From PALSA-129 sp963842505 (GTDB lineage: Bacteria > Acidobacteriota > Terriglobia > Bryobacterales > Bryobacteraceae): a stretch of 64,000 nt of DNA. Below the pieces are notes generated by a model. That model saw nothing but the letters and a program-made list of their open reading frames with translations, did no database searches and was not told the DNA's origin. Of the stretch, positions 25,285 to 32,299 are shown piece by piece. The position numbers and the translations under genes are program-made. How positions within the stretch are numbered: the stretch's first letter is position 1; every line of letters begins with the position of its first letter. The stretch is taken from the NCBI GenBank assembly GCA_963842505.1, contig CAWJGZ010000001.1:1922001-1986000 (forward strand). The letters run 5' to 3'.

Positions 25285-26874
25285 CTAGTCCCACACCTTA
25301 ACTTTCGGCCAGTATTCGCGCAACGGCATTCTCATGCCGCGGCAATAGTAGACGTCGAAATGCTGGTCGGGCATCGAATAGGGATGCTCGACACGCGCCG
25401 CTTTCTCGACCGACGCGAACAGGCGCGCCAGATCGTCCCGGTCTCCGCCCATGACGATGATGCTCTCGCCGGTGTATCCGCGCGGTCCCCACAGGTAATA
25501 ACTCTGGTGGCCTGAGATGGCTGGCGGCAGCCCGTACTTCGGCCCAAAGAGATCGATGGCGCCGGCCTGCCCGTAGTTGTGCCCGAAGATTGCCGTCTTG
25601 GCGCGCACCTCGGGCGGCAGGCGGTTGTAGACGCCGGCGACGGTGGCGGCCATTTCCGGCCATCCGAATTGATCCGCGAAGAGCTGCGGCAACGGGCCCA
25701 TTTTGCGGGTTTCAATGCGCTGTTGCTGCAAGTGCGTGGCCGCCGAGTAGCGGATGTAAGTCTCGGGCGGCAGCAGCGGCGCCATGGTGGGCGCAAGGAG
25801 CGCGCTCATCAGGATCATGAGAGTGACGTATACCGGCTTGACCCACTGTAGGCGCCGGCCGCCGAGCCAGTGTTCCCATACGATGCCGCCGGCGGCAAAG
25901 AGTATCGGAAATGCCGGGAACAGGTAGTACGTGCGGGGATTGAACATCATGATGACCGCGGCGGTGGTGAGCCAGGCCCAGCCCAGCACGCGGAAGGGCT
26001 TGCCTTCCCGCGACCCGAAGAACCACCACAAACCGGCGAACCAGATGGGCGCGCTCAGCGGGAGCATCGCCAGCGTCTCCTGCCCGATGAAGGAAAGCGG
26101 CGGCATGTTCACGTTGCGGCCGCTGCGCCGGATGTTCTCCTGCAATTCCAGAAAAGGAAAGTGGTGCTGGATGTTCCAGAGCAGGTTGGGCAGGAAAATG
26201 AGGAAAGCGATGAGGCCGCCGGCCCACAGCCACGGCGAGCGCAGCCAGCGCCGTTCGGGGGTGAAGACCAGCCCCACGACAATGCCGAAGCCGAAGATCA
26301 GCATGGAGTGCTTGTTCTCCAGACCGGCGCCGGCCAGCACGCCGAACCAGAGCCACAGCTTTGCGTTTCCGGTGCGAACGATGCGGATCACCACGTAGGC
26401 GCAGCTCATCCAGATGAGCGGCTCGAATGAGTTCATGGTGAAGAGGCTATCGAGCGCCTGGTAGCCCGGGGACAAAAGTACGGCCAGCGCCGCGATCCCC
26501 TGGGCGAAGCGGCCGCCGCCCAATTCGCGCGCCATCAACCCGGCCAGCAGCACATTGCCCGTGCCCGCGAGCGCCGGAACAAGGCGGATGGCCGCGAGCG
26601 AATCGCCGAGCGTGAGGCGAACGAGCTTCGCCACCAGCGCGATGAGCGGCGGCTGGTCGACATAGCCCCAGTCGAGGTGTTGCGCGCAGGCCAGGTAATA
26701 AAGCTCGTCTCCGAAATATCCGTAGTGACGGCCGGCGTAGAGGTGGAGCAGGAGTTTGATCGCGGCGAGGATCGCCACAAACAGGCCCGTGCCTAAGAGC
26801 CAGGGCCGTGACGAAGAAAGGGACGGCGATGGTTCCAAGAGAGTATTGTACGTCGGCAAAAGAAGCTGCGGCAT
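25285..26874 (-). CDS. GT39/ArnT-like membrane glycosyltransferase
   Basis: The product has 529 residues. About ten or eleven hydrophobic helices occupy residues 25-400 and a soluble C-terminal domain spans ~410-529. The first periplasmic loop holds the catalytic acidic pair in HYGYFGDELYYLACAQHLDW, followed by GYVDQPPLIALVAKLV, characteristic of PMT/ArnT enzymes that use polyprenyl-phosphate sugars as donors on the outer face of the inner membrane. Acceptor is unknown (lipid, protein or cell-wall polymer). The gene is 38 bases upstream of the ROK kinase on the same strand. Confidence 0.88.
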   Translation of the reverse strand: MPQLLLPTYNTLLEPSPSLSSSRPWLLGTGLFVAILAAIKLLLHLYAGRHYGYFGDELYYLACAQHLDWGYVDQPPLIALVAKLVRLTLGDSLAAIRLVPALAGTGNVLLAGLMARELGGGRFAQGIAALAVLLSPGYQALDSLFTMNSFEPLIWMSCAYVVIRIVRTGNAKLWLWFGVLAGAGLENKHSMLIFGFGIVVGLVFTPERRWLRSPWLWAGGLIAFLIFLPNLLWNIQHHFPFLELQENIRRSGRNVNMPPLSFIGQETLAMLPLSAPIWFAGLWWFFGSREGKPFRVLGWAWLTTAAVIMMFNPRTYYLFPAFPILFAAGGIVWEHWLGGRRLQWVKPVYVTLMILMSALLAPTMAPLLPPETYIRYSAATHLQQQRIETRKMGPLPQLFADQFGWPEMAATVAGVYNRLPPEVRAKTAIFGHNYGQAGAIDLFGPKYGLPPAISGHQSYYLWGPRGYTGESIIVMGGDRDDLARLFASVEKAARVEHPYSMPDQHFDVYYCRGMRMPLREYWPKVKVWD

Positions 26875-26888
26875 CAGCAGAGGCGCTC

Positions 26889-26938
26889 ACGGCAATTCGG
26901 TGGCGGCGATGTGGCGCACGCACTCATGCGCCACCGCC
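26889..26938. repeat. Dispersed palindromic repeat, GTGGCGCA family
   Basis: It contains GTGGCGCA (26911-26918) / TGCGCCAC (26927-26934). Closely related sequence occurs at 29281-29326 (CGGCAGTTCGGTGGTGGCGC..) and a shorter form at about 62754. Here it sits directly beside the tandem array. Confidence 0.55.
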
Positions 26939-26944
26939 GAATCA

Positions 26945-27562
26945 CCTGGTAACGCCGGCGGTCTTGCCGCCGGTGCCTTTTGCCAAGAGTGTGCGGCAAT
27001 TGCGAGGCGGGCGCTTTCGCCTCGCGTTTTCGCCCGCCACTTGCAGACCTGGTAACGCCGGCGGTCTTGCCGCCGGTGCCTTTTGCCAAGGGTGTGCGGC
27101 AATTGCGGGGCAGGCGCTTTCGCCTGGCGTTTTCGCCCGCCACTTGTAGACCTGGTAACGCCGGCGGTCTTGCCGCCGGTGCCTTTTGCCAAGGGTGTGC
27201 GGCAATTACGGGGCCGGCGCTTTCGCCTGGCGTTTTCGCCCGCCACTTGTAGACCTGGTAACGCCGGCGGTCTTGCCGCCGGTGCCTTTTGCCAAGGGTG
27301 TGCGGCAATTGCGAGGCGGGCGCTTTCGCCTGGCGTTTTCGCACGCCACTTGTAGACCTGGTAACGCCGGCGGTCTTGCCGCCGGTGCCTTTTGCCAAGG
27401 CTGTGCGGCAATTGCGAGGCGGGCGCTTTCGCCTCGCGTTTTCGCCCGCCACTTGTAGACCTGGTAACGCCGGCGGTCTTGCCGCCGGTGCCTTTTGCCA
27501 AGGCTGTGCGGCAATTGCGAGGCGGGCGCTTTCGCCTCGCGTTTTCGCCCGCCACTTGTAGA
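26945..27562. repeat. Six tandem 103-bp repeats
   Basis: Units start at 26945, 27048, 27151, 27254, 27357 and 27460, each CCTGGTAACGCCGGCGG.. through ..CGCCACTTGTAGA, with a few substitutions per unit (for example GGCGGGCGC versus GGGCCGGCGC). Each unit contains the stem CCGGCGG-TCTTG-CCGCCGG and the near-palindrome GGCGCTTTCGCCT. The 103-bp period is not a multiple of three, so every frame shifts per unit; the open frames on both strands are a by-product and not genes. Confidence 0.95.
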
Positions 27563-27627
27563 AAAGTCTACGTAATTCCAGCCCTAAATCCTCATAAATC
27601 CCCGGCAGCGCGCTGTGCAGAGGCAGT

Positions 27628-27907
27628 TCTGTACTACTACGTTTTTGTTTCTTTGCGGGCGCGAAGATTTTTCCGCGGCCTAAGTCCGTAGGACGAAAGA
27701 GAATAGCCCAGTGCGTCAGCACTGGGAACCCCGCGCAAGACCATTAGCCCCGGAACGGGGCGTAAGAATCCGGGCCCGCTCGCACCTTTCGCCCCGTTCT
27801 GGCGCGTCAATTGGCGACGTGGACCCAGGGCTTCGCGGCTTGGGCTGTCATCTTTCGCCCTTTGGGCTCTTTTAGAAGTACGCTGGGTGCGCCTTGCCGC
27901 GCTGTGC
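27628..27907. repeat. Dispersed repeat copy B (uninterrupted)
   Basis: This 280-nt repeat corresponds to 3779-3858 joined to 5600-5801. At 27701-27713 it reads GAATAGCCCAGTG, the unoccupied target of the IS110-type element. It lies directly between the tandem array and the end of the 27948 gene. Internal stems include CCAGTGCGTCAGCACTGG and CCCCGGAACGGGG. Confidence 0.88.
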
Positions 27908-27947
27908 TCAGGCTGAAGGCCCGCAAGGCCCCCTATTGCGACGATTG

Positions 27948-29261
27948 TCATCGGCCACACGGAAGAAATCCCGGCTGGCAACTGGGGTCGATGGTGATCC
28001 AGTCAGATTCCAGCCCATGGCTGATCACGTGGTTCGGCCGCACATCGCGAAACTCAAAAACCACGACGTCGCGATCTTCCAGACTATTCAGCGTTCCCAA
28101 CTCCACGTGCCCTGACCGGCTTCCCAGACCGGCCGTGAAGGTCCGCTGCGGTCTGGCTCTCAAAGGCGCGGTTGCGCCGCCAAGTTCGATGGTTTCCAGC
28201 TTGAGGCTGAGCGACACAGACGTCACGCTGCCGAAGTACTGGCGGATTCGAACCAGCCGGGCGGTGATTCGAGAGCCGGCCGGGGCCAGCACCTGGTTGG
28301 AATCACTACGGATGGCGGTCGAAAGTTTGGCCTGGATCAGATCGCCGGCGGCAGCCGTCGCGGGGTCGATGTCCTGGGTTGTGTTCACAGTGAATCGAAG
28401 GCCCGCGGGGAGGGTTGGCGGGGGCCGCGTGGGACGCGGCGCGGCGGCTGCGGCGTCCGCATCCGGCGCCGGGTCGAAGGTAATGGTGGATTCACCGAGA
28501 AACTCGTGGCAGTTCGAAAAGACCGTGCGGTTTTCCGATGTGATTCCATTGATGTCGCGAACCTGAGAACGAGCCAAGGTCGGAAGCAGAAAATCGCCGC
28601 CCTCCAGGCGCACGCGCCCGTAATCCAACGTGGTGGTGGCTTGGCACGAGCCGGTTTCCGGAGGAAGGCCGCTGGTGCGGACAGCCATGCGCACCAGGTC
28701 GCCCGACTGGGGATCGACGAAGATCTCTCCTTCGTAGGCGGTAGTCACTCGAACATCGCCGCCGACGAAGACATAATGGCTTTTCTCGAGGGGCACCCGG
28801 AATCCGAACTCGGTCAGCGCACGGCCATTCTCGGTGGTTTCCCCGTTGTAGGAAAAGGCCGCATCCTCGGTGCGAAAGATGGCTGTCAGGAAGGCGGCGA
28901 AAATCCAGTTTGAGATGGATCCCTCCCGAACCAGGTCGAACAGGCTGCGGTCGTCAAACCGCTTGGCGCCCGCCCAGGTATAAATTTCGCCGGCGCCGGT
29001 CACCGCTACGTCGAACCGTAAGCGGTCCGAGGTGGTAACGAGTAGATCTTTTGGCAGGGGACCATAATCGCACTGGGACACGTGCTTGCCTCTTGCCGGC
29101 TCATACTGCTGCCGGTCGATGGTTTGCGTACACATGTACCTCGGCAGACGATTGATGGAATCCTTCACCCGGTCGCGGACCTTGAGGAGCAAATCCGCGG
29201 GGTCCTGCCGCGCCTGGAGCGAGAAGGCCAACCCGCAAATCAACAGGAGCACGGTCCACAT
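27948..29261 (-). CDS. Secreted hypothetical protein (437 aa)
   Basis: The start is set at MWTVLLLICGLAFSLQA (29261), a signal peptide; the frame upstream runs through repeat sequence. The N-terminal part (LLKVRDRVKDSINRLPRYMC, then TQTIDRQQYEP) and central region (VTTAYEGEIFVDPQSGDLVR) match a conserved type of exported acidobacterial proteins of unknown function. A proline-rich hinge lies at about 283-300. The C-terminal segment DLIQAKLSTAIRSDSNQVLA with PAGSRITARLVRI resembles the beta-barrel TrbI/VirB10-like fold that handles 'low-limit' scaffolds. No enzymatic motif; role unknown. Confidence 0.75.
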   Translation of the reverse strand: MWTVLLLICGLAFSLQARQDPADLLLKVRDRVKDSINRLPRYMCTQTIDRQQYEPARGKHVSQCDYGPLPKDLLVTTSDRLRFDVAVTGAGEIYTWAGAKRFDDRSLFDLVREGSISNWIFAAFLTAIFRTEDAAFSYNGETTENGRALTEFGFRVPLEKSHYVFVGGDVRVTTAYEGEIFVDPQSGDLVRMAVRTSGLPPETGSCQATTTLDYGRVRLEGGDFLLPTLARSQVRDINGITSENRTVFSNCHEFLGESTITFDPAPDADAAAAAPRPTRPPPTLPAGLRFTVNTTQDIDPATAAAGDLIQAKLSTAIRSDSNQVLAPAGSRITARLVRIRQYFGSVTSVSLSLKLETIELGGATAPLRARPQRTFTAGLGSRSGHVELGTLNSLEDRDVVVFEFRDVRPNHVISHGLESDWITIDPSCQPGFLPCGR

Positions 29262-29280
29262 ACGTAGTCCGCTTTTCTCG

Positions 29281-29470
29281 CGGCAGTTCGGTGGTGGCGC
29301 ACGCACTCGTGCGTGCCGCCGCACAGGCTGTCCGTTCCCCACCAGGATATCGAAAAAGTCTCGACACGGCACGCGGAATTGCGTGCCAGCCGGCCCCCTG
29401 GCCGGCCTCTGGAGCTTCCATCGTTGGCAAGAGTTTGCGGCATTGTGGCGCAGGCGCTTTCGCCTGCCAA
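29281..29470. repeat. Solo copies of the dispersed and 103-bp-type repeats
   Basis: 29281-29326 matches the GTGGCGCA-family repeat seen at 26889. 29424-29470 (TTGGCAAGAGTTTGCGGCAT.., GCAGGCGCTTTCGCCTGCC) is a diverged single unit of the 103-bp array core. The rest of the 284-base gap before 29546 shows no gene. Confidence 0.55.
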
Positions 29471-29545
29471 CCGGGAGATCGGGTGCCATCGAAAGCGTCC
29501 TGTCTGTTTCCAGGTTTCACCGGGCGGCTAATAAAAGGGAACATT

Positions 29546-29794
29546 ATGTCCGACAGGCGCCCGGCATACGGGTTGATTGACCAGCCCGGCCCCGGCCAGC
29601 TCGCCGCAGTGGTCAAGCTCCTGGAAACGATGGTCTATGACGGAGACGAAGCGTTCGACGGAGAGGACCGTCAGGCGCTGGCCGCATCGTGCGAGTACTT
29701 CCAGAGGAACCCTGGGGGCGGCGTTCCGTTCGATCAGGCGGTTGCCGATCTCGGCTTCACCATGGACCAGGTCCGCGGCCACAAAGGCGATTGA
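29546..29794 (+). CDS. Putative antitoxin of a RelE/ParE-type pair
   Basis: The product has 82 residues; AAAAGGGAACATT precedes the ATG. It is acidic and contains GPGQLAAVVKLLETMVYDGD then FDGEDRQALAASCEYFQRNPGGGVPFDQAVADLGFTM, a pattern I associate with small antitoxin partners of RelE/ParE toxins (a short amphipathic helix, then an E/D-rich toxin-binding tail ending near a GLTM-like motif). It is 21 bases upstream of the toxin-like gene. No DNA-binding motif is obvious. Confidence 0.6.
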   Translation: MSDRRPAYGLIDQPGPGQLAAVVKLLETMVYDGDEAFDGEDRQALAASCEYFQRNPGGGVPFDQAVADLGFTMDQVRGHKGD

Positions 29795-29815
29795 AACGGG
29801 GCCAGGGAAGCCACT

Positions 29816-30019
29816 GTGAAAAAGATCCGCTTTGCGCCCAACGTTCCGGCGGAAGTTCGTGCCATCGAGCAGCGCGCCGCCCTGGGGATTCTGCGGGCGC
29901 TGCACCGCTACGCCGAAACCGGCAAGGGCCGGGTGAAGCCGCTGTCCGGCGAGTTCGAGGGATTGTTGCGTCTGCGGGTCGGCAACCGCCGCGTGCTGTT
30001 CGACGAAACGGGCCGATAA
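29816..30019 (+). CDS. Truncated RelE/ParE-family toxin
   Basis: The product has 67 residues from a GTG start. It shows RelE/ParE features: KKIRFAPNVPAEVRAIEQRA and then KPLSGEFEGLLRLRVGNRRVLFDETG, the beta-sheet core and arginine-rich strand. Family members usually continue 15-20 residues with a ..I.VLRVRHRR.VY strand, but here a TAA follows. In the next frame the DNA reads GPITEVL, which looks like the start of the missing strand, so a frameshift probably removed the C-terminus. It is likely inactive or weak. Confidence 0.62.
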   Translation: MKKIRFAPNVPAEVRAIEQRAALGILRALHRYAETGKGRVKPLSGEFEGLLRLRVGNRRVLFDETGR

Positions 30020-30030
30020 CGGAGGTGCTG

Positions 30031-30531
30031 ATGGAACCGAATAATTCGCAGAATCAGGGCTGGGACAGTCTGTCCAAGATGCTGACCGCAGAGGCGCTCA
30101 TTCTGCGCCTCAAGAGTAACGAGCACGATTTTATCGAACGCAAACCCCTGAAACAGATCGGCGAATGGGGGAAAGCCGCCGTAGCCTTTGCAAAGTCCGC
30201 CCCCATTGGGTGGCCTGCCGTCCTTTTTGTGGGTGTCAATTACGCAGGAGTCCCTCAGTGCCAGACTGTCGGAGAGGTAGAGAACCTCATCAGATCAGTC
30301 TCGGACGCCCTCGACAACGCCTATCCGGCGATCTATCGCCATGTCGTCCCGTTGAACATTCCGGGTGAAGGGAGATGCGTTGCAGTGGTCATACCTGGTA
30401 GTCCGATGCGCCCGCACTTCTCCGGCCAATCATACGTGCGCGTCGGCGACCAAACAAAATCAGCTTCCGAGACACAATTCGCCGAACTGATCGCGGTTCG
30501 CAGCTCCAAGGTGAGGGCAATCATGGAGTGA
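30031..30531 (+). CDS. AlbA_2 (Schlafen-type) ATP/nucleic-acid-binding domain protein
   Basis: The product has 166 residues; GGAGGTGCTG precedes the ATG, and an upstream frame extension is rejected. It contains the AlbA_2 core: EHDFIERKPLKQIGEWGKA (the E/K-rich first strand), IGWPAVLFVGVNYAGVPQ, and IPGEGRCVAVVIPGSPMRPHF followed by SYVRVGDQT. This domain occurs in transcription regulators and in anti-phage or toxin-like proteins, but here stands alone. It begins 11 bases after the toxin stop and overlaps the next frame, so the four small genes form one set. Confidence 0.8.
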   Translation: MEPNNSQNQGWDSLSKMLTAEALILRLKSNEHDFIERKPLKQIGEWGKAAVAFAKSAPIGWPAVLFVGVNYAGVPQCQTVGEVENLIRSVSDALDNAYPAIYRHVVPLNIPGEGRCVAVVIPGSPMRPHFSGQSYVRVGDQTKSASETQFAELIAVRSSKVRAIME

Positions 30532-30773
30532 GTGACAAGGAGATCACTTGGGCGGATCTTATCCCGCATCCCCCATACGCCGGCATGACTCGGGCGGTTA
30601 ACAGCTCGGACACATTCGTCGTCGTAACCTGCAATCCCCATTACCTAACCGTTATATCCAGGCCATCTCCGGGCGCATGCTGGACCGTGCGCTCGTACAG
30701 GGTCGGCACTTTGGAGCTTGGTTTCGACTACATCGCAAACCGGCTGCAAATCTACTGCTACTCCAATCGGTAG
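30528..30773 (+). CDS. Small hypothetical protein (81 aa)
   Basis: A GTG start at 30528 overlaps the TGA of the AlbA_2 gene, suggesting translational coupling. The sequence begins MSDKEITWADLIPHPPYAG and includes SYRVGTLELGFDYIANRLQI, with mixed beta character and no recognised motif. Function unknown; probably cotranscribed with and related to the AlbA_2 protein. Confidence 0.5.
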   Translation: MSDKEITWADLIPHPPYAGMTRAVNSSDTFVVVTCNPHYLTVISRPSPGACWTVRSYRVGTLELGFDYIANRLQIYCYSNR

Positions 30774-31063
30774 CTCTTGTCGATCCGACTTGCGGGTAGC
30801 AACGCCGTTCGTCTAGCAACGTCTACAGACGGTCGGTACAGATGGTCCGCCCATACATCCGCGAAGGAAGTTTGTCCCGGGAGAACAGCGCGGGGAAACT
30901 CGGGCTGTAGGGCCACGTGTCATGATCGAAAATGCTGGAGGGTTAATAGGATCAGCGAACAACTTGGGCCGCCCAAAACGCCATGAATCCACCGCCAAAC
31001 TGGCATCGGCAGGTGCGCTCTGATAAGCAACGCAAGAGTAGCGAGGTACAGGAGCGCAGCGAT
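30774..31063. other. Non-coding gap
   Basis: I see no gene, repeat or strong regulatory signal in this stretch between two convergent genes. Confidence 0.5.
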
Positions 31064-32299
31064 CTACGGAAACTGCAGGCCAAGCAGCCGCGCCAAGCGG
31101 GACGCAATGTCAATCATCTGCATTTCCGGCTCAGCACCGCCCGGAATGCCCGGCCCTGAGATCAGAAATACGCTTCGATAGTCCCGCCGCGTCGGCCAGA
31201 AGCCATGGTCGCCCTTCTCGTAGGGCGGCGTGAAGTATTCGCCACTCTCGGCCTGCCCGAACATCACGTGTTCGGCAGGCTCGAATGCGGCCACGACAGA
31301 TGAGAGTCGCGGCGCATACTGCATAAGTTCGGCGCGCGGGATTTCGCGGCCGATCCCGTTGGCAGGGTCTGCGGCTGCCTTTCTCAGAAACGCCGCCGCC
31401 GATGCGTCCGTGGTGGTGACGATTCCCCCCATAGGCTGAATCTCTCCAGTCACACCGCTTCGAGCAAGAAGCACCCGCGGATTGGCAGTCTTGTCCACGC
31501 GTTCGAAACCATGGTCGGAGATGAGGGCAAAGTCGTAGTCCTTTGGCAGCGCGTTTACCATCTGCCCTATCAACTCGTCGGTGCGCTCCATGACCGCGTT
31601 TGCATTTGGCCCGAATGGACCCTGATCGTGGGCCTCCGAATCGAGGTCCACCAGATGAACAAGGAGAAGGTCGGGATGCTTAGCCCGCAGCAAATAGAGC
31701 ACCGCCAAGGTTCGCGTCCGATCGTCCACCCATTGTTGCGGAAAAGATGGGTAGGCGCGCGATATCTCGTCCACTAGGTTAGGGCTGGCCTTCGACGCGA
31801 TACCTTGAAGATCCATAGACCCGCCTTGCCGCCGCAGGAAGAACTCCGGGAGGTTGAAGTCAATGGGAGCATTGGTTGTGACCGGCCAAGTCACGGACGC
31901 GCTCGTCCAGCCCCGGGCGTGCACGACCTGCCAAAGCGTGGGGGATTTCAGCAGGTCGACCGTCCAATAGTAGTCGCCACCCTCCGATTGCGGACGGCGA
32001 TTTCCGAGAATTCCGTGCTGGTCGGGCCGCACGCCCGTGATCAGCGTCGTGTGGGAGGGCCACGTGAAGCTCGGCCAGACGCCGATCACTCCACCAGCGT
32101 AGCGGCTTTCCTTGAGAAGACGCCGGACATTCGGAATGCGAAGTCCCAACCGGTCGCAATCACGCACATAACGCCAATCCAGCCCGTCCACAGACACAAC
32201 CAGCAGCTTATGCGCGGGCGGCGAGGGAGCCGGCGCGGCGAGTACCGCGCCAGCCCAGCACGCCGACAGAATCAGTAAACCGGACGCGACGTGCCGCAT
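31064..32299 (-). CDS. Exported alkaline-phosphatase-family phosphodiesterase/pyrophosphatase
   Basis: The product has 411 residues from MRHVASGLLILSACWAGAVLA (signal peptide). The fold is type I phosphodiesterase/nucleotide pyrophosphatase: metal-binding VVSVDGLDWRYV, nucleophile threonine in WPSHTTLITGVRPDQHGI, LLVHLVDLDSEAHDQGPFG (D and H ligands), and ALISDHGFERV (DH ligands). It should hydrolyse a phosphodiester or pyrophosphate outside the cytoplasm. Its ATG overlaps the stop of the receptor gene (TGATG), so uptake and hydrolysis are translationally coupled. Confidence 0.88.
   Translation of the reverse strand: MRHVASGLLILSACWAGAVLAAPAPSPPAHKLLVVSVDGLDWRYVRDCDRLGLRIPNVRRLLKESRYAGGVIGVWPSFTWPSHTTLITGVRPDQHGILGNRRPQSEGGDYYWTVDLLKSPTLWQVVHARGWTSASVTWPVTTNAPIDFNLPEFFLRRQGGSMDLQGIASKASPNLVDEISRAYPSFPQQWVDDRTRTLAVLYLLRAKHPDLLLVHLVDLDSEAHDQGPFGPNANAVMERTDELIGQMVNALPKDYDFALISDHGFERVDKTANPRVLLARSGVTGEIQPMGGIVTTTDASAAAFLRKAAADPANGIGREIPRAELMQYAPRLSSVVAAFEPAEHVMFGQAESGEYFTPPYEKGDHGFWPTRRDYRSVFLISGPGIPGGAEPEMQMIDIASRLARLLGLQFP

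Noticed and set aside
26945..27562. CRISPR array
   Set aside because: The whole 103-bp unit is repeated with no unique spacers, and no cas gene is near.
26874..27722. Long open frames on both strands through the 103-bp array
   Set aside because: They arise because the GC-rich unit lacks stops in most frames and its length is not a multiple of three; no ribosome site or domain.
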